NCBI GenBank assembly: GCA_004359425.1 | Contig: PTEU01000001.1 | Location: forward strand, 438,929 to 502,928 | Length of the DNA stretch: 64,000 bases | Direction: 5' to 3' | DNA from: Ideonella sp. MAG2 | GTDB taxonomy: Bacteria; Pseudomonadota; Gammaproteobacteria; Burkholderiales; Burkholderiaceae_C | In this document: piece by piece, positions 45,664-53,653 of the stretch | Numbering within the stretch: position 1 is the first letter of the stretch | Layout: the number at the start of each line of letters is the position of its first letter | Notes under the pieces: generated by a model | What the model saw: the letters and a program-made list of their open reading frames with translations, nothing else | Databases searched by the model: none | What the model was told of the DNA's origin: nothing | Translations under genes and position numbers: made by a program

Positions 45664-46281
45664 ATGAACGCACAGACGCAACGTTTGCACATGGCAGGGC
45701 CCGCAGGCGCTTTGGCGCTGGCGATTGATGAACCGGCGCAGTCACCGCGCGGTGTGGCGGTGGTGTGCCACCCACACCCCCTGCACGGTGGCACGCTAGA
45801 CAACAAGGTGGCGCAGACGCTGGCGCGTGCTTTTGTTCAGCTCGGTTTTCGGGCTGTGCGCTTTAACTTCCGCGGTGTGGGTGGCTCCGAAGGCCAGTGG
45901 GACGAGGGGCGGGGTGAGGTGGATGATGCGCTGGCCGTCATCGCGGCCCAGGCGCAGGCCGACCTACCGCTGGTGCTGGCGGGTTTTTCGTTTGGCGGCT
46001 ATGTGGCGTCCCAAGCGGCGCATCGCTTGAAGGACACACCCCAAGAGGTGCAAAGGCTGGTGCTCGTCGCGCCGGCGACCTCGAACTTTGAAGTGGCCCC
46101 TGTGGCACCGGGTACCTTGGTGATCCATGGCGAGGCGGACGATGTGGTGCCGCTGTCGGCCACGCTGGACTGGGCTCGCCCGCAGGTGCAGCCGGTGGTG
46201 GTGGTGCCTGCTGTTGGGCACTTTTTCCACGGGCAACTCTCTTTACTCAAGTCGCTGGTGTTGGCGGCTTGGCCTTCTTGA
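45664..46281 (+). CDS. Alpha/beta hydrolase
   Basis: A 205-residue single-domain hydrolase. The oxyanion region is VCHPHPLHGGTLDNKV, the nucleophile elbow LAGFSFGGYVASQ (Ser), the acid HGEADDVVP and the catalytic His VGHFFHG. It resembles the YfhR-like hydrolases that often sit beside the thioredoxin-like ferredoxin and DacC genes. Substrate unknown. Confidence 0.9.
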   Translation: MNAQTQRLHMAGPAGALALAIDEPAQSPRGVAVVCHPHPLHGGTLDNKVAQTLARAFVQLGFRAVRFNFRGVGGSEGQWDEGRGEVDDALAVIAAQAQADLPLVLAGFSFGGYVASQAAHRLKDTPQEVQRLVLVAPATSNFEVAPVAPGTLVIHGEADDVVPLSATLDWARPQVQPVVVVPAVGHFFHGQLSLLKSLVLAAWPS

Positions 46282-46339
46282 ATTTGGCAGTGGTTCGCCG
46301 CCAGCAATAGCGGCCCGGGCGAGCCAGACATTGGTACAC

Positions 46340-47548
46340 ATGAAACTCATTCACTCTGTTCTTCTCTGTGCTTCGTTGGCGTCCGCATCTGCGGCAATGG
46401 CGCAAACCGCGCGTGCGCCTTCGCCAGCCCCTGCGGCGGCGGTGGCCGCCTTGGCTGCACCACAGGCTCCGGAAATTGCGGCCAAAGGCTTTTTGCTGGT
46501 GGACATGACCACCAATCAGGTGTTGGCGGAACGCAATGCAGACGCGCCTGCCGAGCCAGCGTCGTTGACCAAGCTGATGACGGCCTATGTGGTGTTCTCA
46601 GCGCTGCGTGACCGCAAACTTTCTTTGGATCAGAAGCTGCCCGTGTCCGAGCGTGCTTGGGCGGAACGTAAGGGCGGCGGCTCCTTGATGTTCATCGACC
46701 CCAAGATGACGCCGACCGTTGACGAACTGCTCAAGGGCATGATCGTGCAGTCCGGCAACGATGCATCGGTGGCGCTGGCCGAAGGCGTTGCCGGGTCTTT
46801 GGAAGGCTTTGTAGCCTTGATGAACAAGCAAGCCGAAGCCTGGGGACTGAAGAACACCAGCTTCAAGAACGTCACGGGTTTGACAGAGGCGGGGCATCGC
46901 AGCACTGCCCGCGAGTTGGCCGTGATCGCGCAGCGCATCATCCGCGACTTCCCAGACCGCTACGCCTATTACGCGATCAAAGACTACGCCTTCAACAACA
47001 TCAAGCAAGACAACCGCAATTTGCTGCTGCGCCGAGACCCTTCAGTGGATGGCATGAAGACCGGATTTACCGAGGCCGCCGGGTATTGCTTGATCGCCTC
47101 CGCGCAGCGCGACTTTCCCAACGGCAAGCGCCGCTTGTTGTCCGTAGTTCTGGGGGCGGATTCGCTGCAATCCCGTGCCAATGAGAGCCAGAAGTTGCTG
47201 AACTGGGGCTATGCCACCTTTGACGCCGTGCGCCTGTTTGATGGCGGCAAGCCCGTGCAGACCGTACCGGTCTGGAAGGGGGCGGCCAATGAGGTGGCCA
47301 TTGGCGGCGTGGAGGGCGCAGTGTTTGTCGCGGTGCCCAAAGGCGAGGCGGAGCGTTTGAAGACCACCATCGAGCGCATTGACCCGTTGCTCGCACCCCT
47401 GGCCAAGGGCCAGCGCGTGGCCACACTGAAAGTAACGACCGGCACCGGCGCGCTGGTGGCGGAGTTGCCCTTGGTGACCCAAGCCGCTGTGCCTGAAGCG
47501 GGTGCCTTGGGGCGTGCGTGGGATGCTATTCGACTGTGGATCAAGTAA
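46340..47548 (+). CDS. dacC: D-alanyl-D-alanine carboxypeptidase (penicillin-binding protein 5/6 family)
   Basis: A 402-residue periplasmic enzyme that trims the terminal D-Ala of peptidoglycan stems. Signal peptide 1-21 (ASAAMAQ). Active-site motifs are SLTK (about 75-78), SGN (VQSGNDAS) and KTG (DGMKTGFTEA). The PBP5 C-terminal beta domain and an amphipathic membrane-binding end (LGRAWDAIRLWIK) follow. The symbol could equally be dacA by annotation custom. Followed by the D-amino-acid transaminase-like gene, which fits a D-Ala context. Confidence 0.94.
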   Translation: MKLIHSVLLCASLASASAAMAQTARAPSPAPAAAVAALAAPQAPEIAAKGFLLVDMTTNQVLAERNADAPAEPASLTKLMTAYVVFSALRDRKLSLDQKLPVSERAWAERKGGGSLMFIDPKMTPTVDELLKGMIVQSGNDASVALAEGVAGSLEGFVALMNKQAEAWGLKNTSFKNVTGLTEAGHRSTARELAVIAQRIIRDFPDRYAYYAIKDYAFNNIKQDNRNLLLRRDPSVDGMKTGFTEAAGYCLIASAQRDFPNGKRRLLSVVLGADSLQSRANESQKLLNWGYATFDAVRLFDGGKPVQTVPVWKGAANEVAIGGVEGAVFVAVPKGEAERLKTTIERIDPLLAPLAKGQRVATLKVTTGTGALVAELPLVTQAAVPEAGALGRAWDAIRLWIK

Positions 47549-47581
47549 GGTGCTGACTTAACGCGTTTTTGCTGCGAGGAG

Positions 47582-48478
47582 ATGCCTGTGATTGCGCTGC
47601 CCGACACCCTGTGTGACTTGAATGGTGAGTTGCTGCCGCTGAACCAGGCCAAGGTCTCCGTGATGGACCGGGGCTTTCTCTTCGGTGATGGGGTGTACGA
47701 GGCCATGCCGGTGTATGGCCGCAAGCTCTTTCGCTTTGACGAGCACATGGCCCGCCTGAGCCGCAGCCTGGCCAAGTTGCGCATCTCCAATCCCTTGGAC
47801 CGAGAGGGCTGGCTGGCACGGGTGCGGCGATTGGTGGCCGAGCACCCGGCAGACAACCAGGTGGTCTATCTGCAAGTGACCCGCGGCGTTGCCCTGCGCG
47901 ACCATGCGATGCCACCCGGCCTGACGCCCACTATTTTCATGATGAGCAACCCGTTGAAGCCGGTGTCGGCCGAGGTGCGACATGAGGGCGTGGCTTGCGT
48001 CACGGCGCGGGATTTTCGGTGGGAGCGGGGCGACATCAAGAGCATCTCATTGCTGGGCAATGTGCTGGCGCGGCAAGTTTCGGCCGACGTGGACGCCGCC
48101 GAAACCATCCTCCTGCGGGATGGTGCAGCCGGTGGGCCTTGGCTGACCGAAGGCTCATCATGCAATGTCTGGGTGGTCCACGAAGGGGCGCTGCTGGGCC
48201 CGCTGATGGATGAGCATGTGCTGGAGGGCATTCGGGTGGGCCTGCTGCGAGAACTGTGCCTGGACCTGCAACTGCCCTTTAACCTGCGCCCCTTGAGCGA
48301 ATCGGACCTGCGCACGGCTGATGAAGTACTTTTGTCGTCGACCGGCAAAGAGGTGTTGGCCGTGACGCGACTGGACGGTGAGCCCGTGGGCCATGGGGCT
48401 TTGCGGGGCAAACCCGGGCCAGTTTATGCACGGCTGTATGAGGCCTACCAGCAGGCCAAGCGTGAGCAATCTCTGTGA
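47582..48478 (+). CDS. dat: Class IV PLP aminotransferase, D-amino acid aminotransferase-like
   Basis: A 298-residue (or 296) enzyme. Fold-type IV features: VMDRGFLFGDGVYEAMPVYG, VYLQVTRGVALRDHAMP, the PLP lysine in RGDIKSISLLGNVLA, and TEGSSCNVWVVHEG. It probably interconverts D-alanine and D-glutamate. GAGGAG directly abuts the ATG at 47582, so the GTG at 47588 (six bases after it) is probably the real start. Confidence 0.9.
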   Translation: MPVIALPDTLCDLNGELLPLNQAKVSVMDRGFLFGDGVYEAMPVYGRKLFRFDEHMARLSRSLAKLRISNPLDREGWLARVRRLVAEHPADNQVVYLQVTRGVALRDHAMPPGLTPTIFMMSNPLKPVSAEVRHEGVACVTARDFRWERGDIKSISLLGNVLARQVSADVDAAETILLRDGAAGGPWLTEGSSCNVWVVHEGALLGPLMDEHVLEGIRVGLLRELCLDLQLPFNLRPLSESDLRTADEVLLSSTGKEVLAVTRLDGEPVGHGALRGKPGPVYARLYEAYQQAKREQSL

Positions 48479-48484
48479 GCTGAT

Positions 48485-48760
48485 ATGCCCGACATTCCCC
48501 CCGAGCAATCTCTGATCGAATACCCCTCATCGTTTCCCATCAAGGTCATGGGCCAGCATGTGCCAGGCTTTGTGGAGGCAATGGTGCGGGTGGCGCAGCA
48601 CTTTGACCCGCAGTTTGACGCGGCCACCGTTGAGCAACGCCCCAGCAAGGCGGGCAATTACCTGGGGGTCACCTTGACCATCACGGCCACCAGCCGCGAG
48701 CAGCTGGACGAGCTGTATCGAACCCTCAGTTCCCACCCGATGGTGAAGGTGGTGCTGTAG
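48485..48760 (+). CDS. ybeD: DUF493 (YbeD-like) protein
   Basis: A 91-residue ferredoxin-fold protein: [53 protein letters not shown]. In proteobacteria this small protein sits between a dat-like gene and lipB, exactly as here, and is thought to be regulatory. The 3' end overlaps the Sel1 gene antisense by 35 bases. Confidence 0.94.
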   Translation: MPDIPPEQSLIEYPSSFPIKVMGQHVPGFVEAMVRVAQHFDPQFDAATVEQRPSKAGNYLGVTLTITATSREQLDELYRTLSSHPMVKVVL

Positions 48761-49478
48761 CCCCAGCCTCCTGCTGCGCCAAGGCCTGTAATTTTGCGGG
48801 GGCCGCTTCGTCGCCCTGGCGGGCGGCCTGCTCGTACCAATACCGGGCGAGGCGCAGGTCTTGGCTGACGCCGTCACCTCGCTCGTAGAGCGAGGCCAAG
48901 ATGTACTGAGCGCCAACGTCACCCGCCGTGGCGGCCTGTCGGTACCAGTGGGCCGCCTGGGTGGTGTCAGCGGCTACGCCGCGCCCCATCAGGTAGGCCG
49001 TACCTGCCGCGACCTGCCCTTCCGCGCTGCCAGCCTCGGCTGCCTTTAGATACCAAAACAGGGCGCGCGCGTGCTGGCCACCGCGCTCGCGACTGTCAAA
49101 CCATTCGCCCAGTGCCAACATGGCGGTCACAAAACCGCAGGCGGCCGCCCGTTCCAAGCCAGATTGGGCGGCGCGCTCTGAGCTGGGCTTGGCCTCTTGC
49201 CGGGCGTGCATGATGGCCAGGTTGTACTGAGCGGCGGCGTGGCCTTGGCGGGCCAAGGCTGAAAACTTTTGCTGCGCAGCTTGCCGTCGGCCTTGTACAT
49301 AGTCCACCAGCGCGGCGGCAAAGGCGCGGTCGTGCACCGAAGGGGACTCTGTGCGGCTGGTGGGCAGACAGGTGGGGTGGGCCCAACCCGAGCTGCAAAC
49401 CCACAAGCTGCTGGCCCACACCCAGCACCGGGCCTGGCGTAAGAGGCGTGAGGACAGGGCAGAAAACTGAGTGGGCAT
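48726..49478 (-). CDS. Sel1-like repeat protein, exported
   Basis: A 250-residue protein with an N-terminal hydrophobic signal ([17 protein letters not shown]) and about four Sel1/TPR-like helical repeats of about 36 residues: [68 protein letters not shown]. Such proteins scaffold protein-protein contacts in the envelope. It is divergent from the lipB remnant. Confidence 0.87.
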   Translation of the reverse strand: MPTQFSALSSRLLRQARCWVWASSLWVCSSGWAHPTCLPTSRTESPSVHDRAFAAALVDYVQGRRQAAQQKFSALARQGHAAAQYNLAIMHARQEAKPSSERAAQSGLERAAACGFVTAMLALGEWFDSRERGGQHARALFWYLKAAEAGSAEGQVAAGTAYLMGRGVAADTTQAAHWYRQAATAGDVGAQYILASLYERGDGVSQDLRLARYWYEQAARQGDEAAPAKLQALAQQEAGATAPPSPSGGN

Positions 49479-49510
49479 GGTGCGCTTTCGGCAAATTCGG
49501 CGTCGTCGGG

Positions 49511-49516
49511 GACAAT
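49511..49516 (+). promoter_or_regulatory. -10 element of lipB remnant, leaderless type
   Basis: GACAAT ends 6 bases before the lipB ATG at 49523, matching the ruvA/ruvB/hemJ/ferredoxin layout. Confidence 0.5.
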
Positions 49517-49522
49517 GGGCAG

Positions 49523-50336
49523 ATGAGTACGCCGCTCAACACAGCGCCACCACACTTGCCCCTGGTTCGTCGAGATTGGGGCACGCAAGCTTACGCCGAC
49601 ATATTTGAGCGCATGCAGGCGTTCACCCAAGCCCGGGCGCATGACACACCGGATGAGTTGTGGCTGGTGCAGCACCCGCCGGTTTTCACCCAAGGCCTGG
49701 CGGGACAACCTAGCCAAGACGATTGCGGCCTTGAAACTGAAGTACGTGGTCATTACCAGCGTGGACCGCGATGATTTGCGGGACGGTGGTGCCGACCACT
49801 ATGCCCAATGCATCCGCGCTGTGCGCGAGCAATCGCCCGAGACGCGCATTGAGGTGCTGGTACCAGACTTTCGAGGCCGCCTCGACAAGGCGCTGGCCAT
49901 TTTGAAATCGGCCCCGCCTGACGTGATGAACCACAACCTGGAGACCGTGCCTCGCCTCTACAAAGAAGCGCGGCCGGGCTCCGACTATCAGTTCAGCTTG
50001 ACGCTGCTGCAGCGCTTCAAGCAAGAGGTGCCGAGCGTTCCCACCAAGAGCGGTTTGATGGTGGGCCTGGGTGAGACCGACGAAGAGATCTTGGCCGTGA
50101 TGGCTGATATGCGCGCGCACAATATCGACATGCTGACCATTGGCCAGTATCTGGCTCCATCAGGCCACCATCTGCCGGTGCGGCGTTACGTGCATCCGGA
50201 CACGTTCAAGATGTTTGAGGCCAGGGCCGCAGAGATGGGGTTCAGCCACGCTGCCGTAGGGGCCATGGTGCGTTCAAGCTATCACGCTGACCAGCAGGCG
50301 GCACACGCGGGCGTGGCTGTCAGCGACTCGAAGTAA
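49523..50336 (+). pseudogene. lipB'-'lipA deletion remnant (octanoyltransferase N-terminus joined to lipoyl synthase C-terminus)
   Basis: The first about 60 codons are LipB ([37 protein letters not shown]). Near 49700-49715 the frame changes. The sequence continues as LipA from [20 protein letters not shown] ([37 protein letters not shown]) to its end. Missing are most of LipB, including its catalytic Cys/Lys, and the LipA N-terminus with both 4Fe-4S cysteine motifs. Neither product can work. Lipoylation would need other genes, or the join is an assembly error. Confidence 0.88.
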
Positions 50337-50337
50337 A

Positions 50338-50375
50338 TGAGAAAAGATCGAAGTGGGTGAGAAAAGATCGAAGTG
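50338..50375 (+). repeat. Tandem 18-bp repeat at the right edge of lipA
   Basis: The unit TGAGAAAAGATCGAAGTG occurs at 50338-50355 and 50358-50375 (period 20). A partial third TCGAAGT lies just before, inside the last lipA codons. It marks the border between core genome and the accessory region. It may be a transposon end or protein-binding array. Confidence 0.75.
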
Positions 50376-50448
50376 AAAAATTGGCCAAATAGAGCCACTT
50401 TCATAGGAGAAAGGCCGCCAGAATGCGGCCAAATCAGGGGCGGTCAAA

Positions 50449-52227
50449 ATGACATGGGAGCAGGCAGGCGCCTCTAATGACGCGCGCCAGCTGATGATCT
50501 GGGGCTTCCCGCAGGGCGAGGACCTTTGGCGGGTCAGCTGGTTCGGCCCCATCGCTTTCCCCAACCGATACGCCAAGCGCAGCGAGCCTTCGGTGTTGGT
50601 GTACCTCACCAAAGTGATCGACCCGCAGGTCTTGGTCGACCCCACTCGCCCCATCACGCCCGCCAGCACTTCAGCCAGATCCATCAAGCGGTGGCTCTCC
50701 ATAGGGCAGGCCGTGCTGCTGCGCATAGGCGACCTCTGGCAAGGCCAGAAATGGCACAGCCGCCCTGCCTACCCAGAAGAGAAGTTTCCGGATCTGGAAA
50801 TTTCAAAGCAAACCACCGCCATCATCAAGGCAGGCTCCAGCCTGGATTCCGGTGGCTACCTCATTCCGATGGGCGAGCACCCGTGGCACATGGAGAACAC
50901 CCACTCCTATTGCCTGCGGGTCGCGCTGGGAGATGGGCGGTTTCTGGTCTTGCCGGCCATGGAGCTGATCAGGTTTTACTTTGGCTCCTCCAGTGCGCTG
51001 CTGAGCAAGCTCTTCAGTCCTCCGCTGCAGAAGGAACATCTGTTCTCGAATTTCCGCAAAACGCTACTTGGCCAGCACATGTTCCTGGACATCGCGGACG
51101 GCATTCCCAAGCAAAGTGCGCCGGACATCGCCAGGATGGCTGGTGACAACAAGGCATGGTTTGCCGCCACGAACATTGGCCGGTCGTGCCTAGAGGCCTC
51201 GACCAGAGGGGCAGATGCCTATCCGGTGGGCTTGTTTCCGTTCGAAGGCAAAACAGACCTCGCCGTCACCGGGCAGTGGCTGTCGCAGGACGGGATTTCG
51301 GGGAAGACCTTCCTGGTGTTTCGAATGATGTCCTGCTCCCACGAGTTTCCGTTCAACAAGCTCACCGCGAGGTGTGGATCAAAACCCAGGCGCGCGAGCC
51401 GCAGCTTCCAGGCTGCAATCGGCGAGGCAAAGGCCAGGCCAGTTGCTGGGGCCGTGCCACCGCCAAAACCCCAGCTGGTCGATCAAGATGGCTCCCCTCA
51501 ACTGAGTCGAGGTAGCTACCACTTTGAGTCGGATCGAATATTTCCAGATCTGATTCGAAAGCCCGTGATACGACAGGTTCGGCTGCAGGCGGCCGGGGGC
51601 GCTGCAGTTCACGGGAGCCCTGCAGTGTCAGAGCTTGCGACCGGGAATGAAACCTCCTCAAAGCGAGTGCGGACGGTGACCTTGGCGGAAAAGGTGGGCA
51701 GCAAGACAAGGCCACCACCTGCATACCTGCAACCCATCTTGGACGCATTTCTCCAGCTCGACGGCGTCGAGGCCCATCTGCTGACGGACAGCGATGAGGA
51801 TGGATGGACGATTCCGATGTCGACGCTGTTCGACGAAGACGGCGTCATTGAGGCCAGGCTCATGATCGAGCAGGGCGGAGTGATGCGGCCTCGCCGGCTC
51901 GCCGCCTTTTTGTTGGGCAGCCAGTCTGACCGGTTGACGGCAGTGTTCATCGAGTCAGAGCCGCTGTTCCCCTTGGCCTACCCAGCAGAACTTTGCGATG
52001 CTGCCGAGGCCCATGCAACCATGGTGTGCGCCGCCAAAGACTTCTTGCGGCGGCTGGACCACCCCGAGCAAGGATTCTCCATTGCCATGGCCAGCGACCC
52101 GTCATCGTCTTTGGCCGTAACCATTCGAACGTGGGCCGGCGATTTCTTTCAGCCAACTGCTCAGCCGGATGGTGTCGAGCCTGGTGTGGCTCGCGCCCCC
52201 ACCGTCGGAGAGCCTGATCCGACCTAG
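50449..52227 (+). CDS. Large uncharacterised protein, possible distant TnsE-like
   Basis: A 592-residue soluble protein. Segments that stand out: EDLWRVSWFGPIAFPNRY near the N-terminus; LVLPAMELIRFYFGSSSALL (about 165); YPVGLFPFEGKTDLAVTG and CSHEFPFNKL (about 265-310). A charged disordered middle follows, then a C-terminal domain (about 435-575) with ILDAFLQLDGVEAHLLTDSD, VMRPRRLAAFLLG and AVFIESEP. Order and spacing resemble Tn7 TnsE, a target-selection factor, by my own recall. This is weak evidence, and no TnsA/B/C/D is present. ATG 50449 is preceded by a weak GGGG run. It sits alone between the tandem repeat and the CRISPR locus. Confidence 0.5.
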   Translation: MTWEQAGASNDARQLMIWGFPQGEDLWRVSWFGPIAFPNRYAKRSEPSVLVYLTKVIDPQVLVDPTRPITPASTSARSIKRWLSIGQAVLLRIGDLWQGQKWHSRPAYPEEKFPDLEISKQTTAIIKAGSSLDSGGYLIPMGEHPWHMENTHSYCLRVALGDGRFLVLPAMELIRFYFGSSSALLSKLFSPPLQKEHLFSNFRKTLLGQHMFLDIADGIPKQSAPDIARMAGDNKAWFAATNIGRSCLEASTRGADAYPVGLFPFEGKTDLAVTGQWLSQDGISGKTFLVFRMMSCSHEFPFNKLTARCGSKPRRASRSFQAAIGEAKARPVAGAVPPPKPQLVDQDGSPQLSRGSYHFESDRIFPDLIRKPVIRQVRLQAAGGAAVHGSPAVSELATGNETSSKRVRTVTLAEKVGSKTRPPPAYLQPILDAFLQLDGVEAHLLTDSDEDGWTIPMSTLFDEDGVIEARLMIEQGGVMRPRRLAAFLLGSQSDRLTAVFIESEPLFPLAYPAELCDAAEAHATMVCAAKDFLRRLDHPEQGFSIAMASDPSSSLAVTIRTWAGDFFQPTAQPDGVEPGVARAPTVGEPDPT

Positions 52228-52252
52228 CGTCGGCTTCGTCGACATCTCGCAG

Positions 52253-52350
52253 CGGGCCTGACTTCGGCCCAAGGTCCGGACGCGAGTCCAAGTTGGCTAC
52301 GCTGTTGACCAAGGTCTCAACGGGCCTGACTTCGGCCCAAGGTCCGGACG
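52253..52350 (-). CRISPR. Two 30-nt direct repeats with a 38-nt spacer, possible minimal CRISPR array
   Basis: Identical 30-nt units lie at 52253-52282 and 52321-52350, beginning CGGGCCTGACTTCGGCCC and ending AAGGTCCGGACG. Each can fold (GGGCC / GGCCC, 7-base loop). The 38-nt gap is spacer-sized. The pair lies downstream of cas2 in a locus with adaptation genes. Two units are too few to be sure: it may be a nearly empty array, the end of a lost one, or an unrelated repeat. Confidence 0.5.
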
Positions 52351-52425
52351 GAACGATTGAGGAACCCGCGTGAATGCTAGCTCAAAACGCGTTGTTGCGG
52401 CGCAACCGGGGGTGGCGTTCGTTAC

Positions 52426-52451
52426 TTTGTTACCAAAACCGGTTACAAAGG
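52426..52451 (-). repeat. Imperfect inverted repeat downstream of cas2
   Basis: CTTTGTTACC and GGTTACAAAG form a 10-bp stem with one mismatch around a 6-base loop. It lies about 90 bases past the end of the second cas2 gene and may act as a terminator or processing hairpin for the leftward operon. Confidence 0.5.
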
Positions 52452-52540
52452 CACTTTTCTCTTTCAAATCAACGTGCGGCGCGTGATTTAGAGAATTGAG
52501 TAGAACTTTTGTCTTTAAGTTCATGATTTCATGGATTATC

Positions 52541-52825
52541 TCACACAATCCAAAAGGGTTCGTGTTCTGGCCCGGGCGGGCGGCCTTGCCACAAGGTGTT
52601 GGCGCGGCAATGGGCGCAGATGGGGTGCAGCAGCACATGGTCTTCCGCCGGGTTGATTTGGCGGCGGAGTTGGCCTTCAACACGCTGGCGCTCGTCCGGT
52701 GAAAGCGCGGCGTGGAACACGCTTTTTTGCTGGCGGTGGCCGGCCAATTCAGCCAGTTTGGCCACTCGGCGCAGGCGTTTGGGGTGGGCAATGTCATAGG
52801 CCAGCAGCCAAAGGCGGTGGGGCAT
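52541..52825 (-). CDS. cas2: Cas2 adaptation protein, second copy
   Basis: A 94-residue ferredoxin-fold Cas2 starting MPHRLWLLAYDIAHPKRLRR. The conserved Asp after the first beta strand (AYDI) and the QKSVFHAALSPDE segment (Q-x-S-V-F) are typical. The C-terminus contains HPICAHCRAN, a short Cys/His extension absent from the first copy. Cas2 dimers bridge two Cas1 dimers in the integrase. It is 21 bases downstream of the cas1 C-terminal frame. Confidence 0.9.
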   Translation of the reverse strand: MPHRLWLLAYDIAHPKRLRRVAKLAELAGHRQQKSVFHAALSPDERQRVEGQLRRQINPAEDHVLLHPICAHCRANTLWQGRPPGPEHEPFWIV

Positions 52826-52846
52826 GGTGGAGGGTGCCTGTGCAGC

Positions 52847-53653
52847 TCAGCGCCAATAGGCAGGCCAGAAGTCACCCACTTGGCCCGCTCGCAAGGCTTG
52901 GCTTAGCGTGCGAATGTCGGCGTCGATGAGCCGCCGCAGGTCCATAGGTTCTTGGCTTTGCGGGTGCTGCATGGGTGTGTTGAATCGCGTCTCGATGGCA
53001 TGGATCAGCGCACGTTGGGTGGCGGCCCCCAGCCGCCAAGCCGGGCCGTCGCGCGCGCCATCGTCAGGCTGGATGCCGCCTTCGCCTGCAAACAAAAGGC
53101 GCAGCACCGGGGCATCCACCGCATAGGCGCGGTAGGGCTCCATCAGGTCTGAGGCCAGGGCCATGTGGGCACCGCCGCTGGCATGGAATAGGCCCAGGTG
53201 GGCATGCAGGCCGCGCGCCCGCAGCAGGCCGGCCACAGCTTGGTAGAGCACGCTGTAGCCAAAAGAGAGCAGGGCGTTGACGGGGTCGGGCGCAGGCCGG
53301 GCTTGGCGGGTGCTGAAGCCCCAGGCCGGGGCCAGCAAGCGGCCCAGCGTTTGAAAGTACAGGGCCGCACTTGCACCCTCGGTGCCGCGCAGGCTGGTTA
53401 AATCTGGCGCTCGCTCTGCGGCGTCGGCCCATTCGCGCAGGCGGGCGGGGGCTTGGTGCGCGGCGTCGTGGTGCTCGGGCTGCTGGGTGGGGTGGCGGCG
53501 CAGGGTGCGGGCCAGCACGGTGGCGGTGTTGCGCAGCTTGGTAGCTATCAGGCGACGGGCCACGGCCAACGCAAACTCAGGCTCTTGTGCGCGTTGGAAC
53601 TGCGCCTCCAGCAAGCCTAGGGCAGAGCCGTCGGCCCCCTCGTAGCGGCCGTA
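52847..53653 (-). CDS. cas1: Cas1 C-terminal catalytic domain, separated by an in-frame TAA
   Basis: In the same frame as the RT-Cas1 gene, but after its TAA, come 268 codons: YGRYEGADGSALGLLEAQF and on. This is the alpha-helical integrase domain, and its three metal ligands are all present: Glu in LTSLRGTEGASA, His in LGLFHASGGAH, Asp in ALASDLMEPYR, with NALLSFGYSVLYQ between. The protein could start at TTG 53614 by reinitiation, or be made by readthrough of the TAA. Otherwise this is the dead half of a recently broken gene. Confidence 0.85.
   Translation of the reverse strand, partial: YGRYEGADGSALGLLEAQFQRAQEPEFALAVARRLIATKLRNTATVLARTLRRHPTQQPEHHDAAHQAPARLREWADAAERAPDLTSLRGTEGASAALYFQTLGRLLAPAWGFSTRQARPAPDPVNALLSFGYSVLYQAVAGLLRARGLHAHLGLFHASGGAHMALASDLMEPYRAYAVDAPVLRLLFAGEGGIQPDDGARDGPAWRLGAATQRALIHAIETRFNTPMQHPQSQEPMDLRRLIDADIRTLSQALRAGQVGDFWPAYWR

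Larger units (their letters stand above)
52228..52540. other. Non-coding region with direct repeats and an inverted repeat
   Basis: 313 bases without a convincing gene. It holds two 30-nt direct repeats (separate entry), an inverted repeat at 52426-52451 (separate entry), and a small GTTGC-GGC-GCAAC palindrome near 52392. It becomes AT-richer toward cas2. No promoter could be assigned with confidence. Confidence 0.6.

Noticed and set aside
49523-50336. A bifunctional LipB-LipA fusion enzyme
   Set aside because: The two halves are in different frames and both lack their catalytic residues, so this is a deletion remnant, not a designed fusion.
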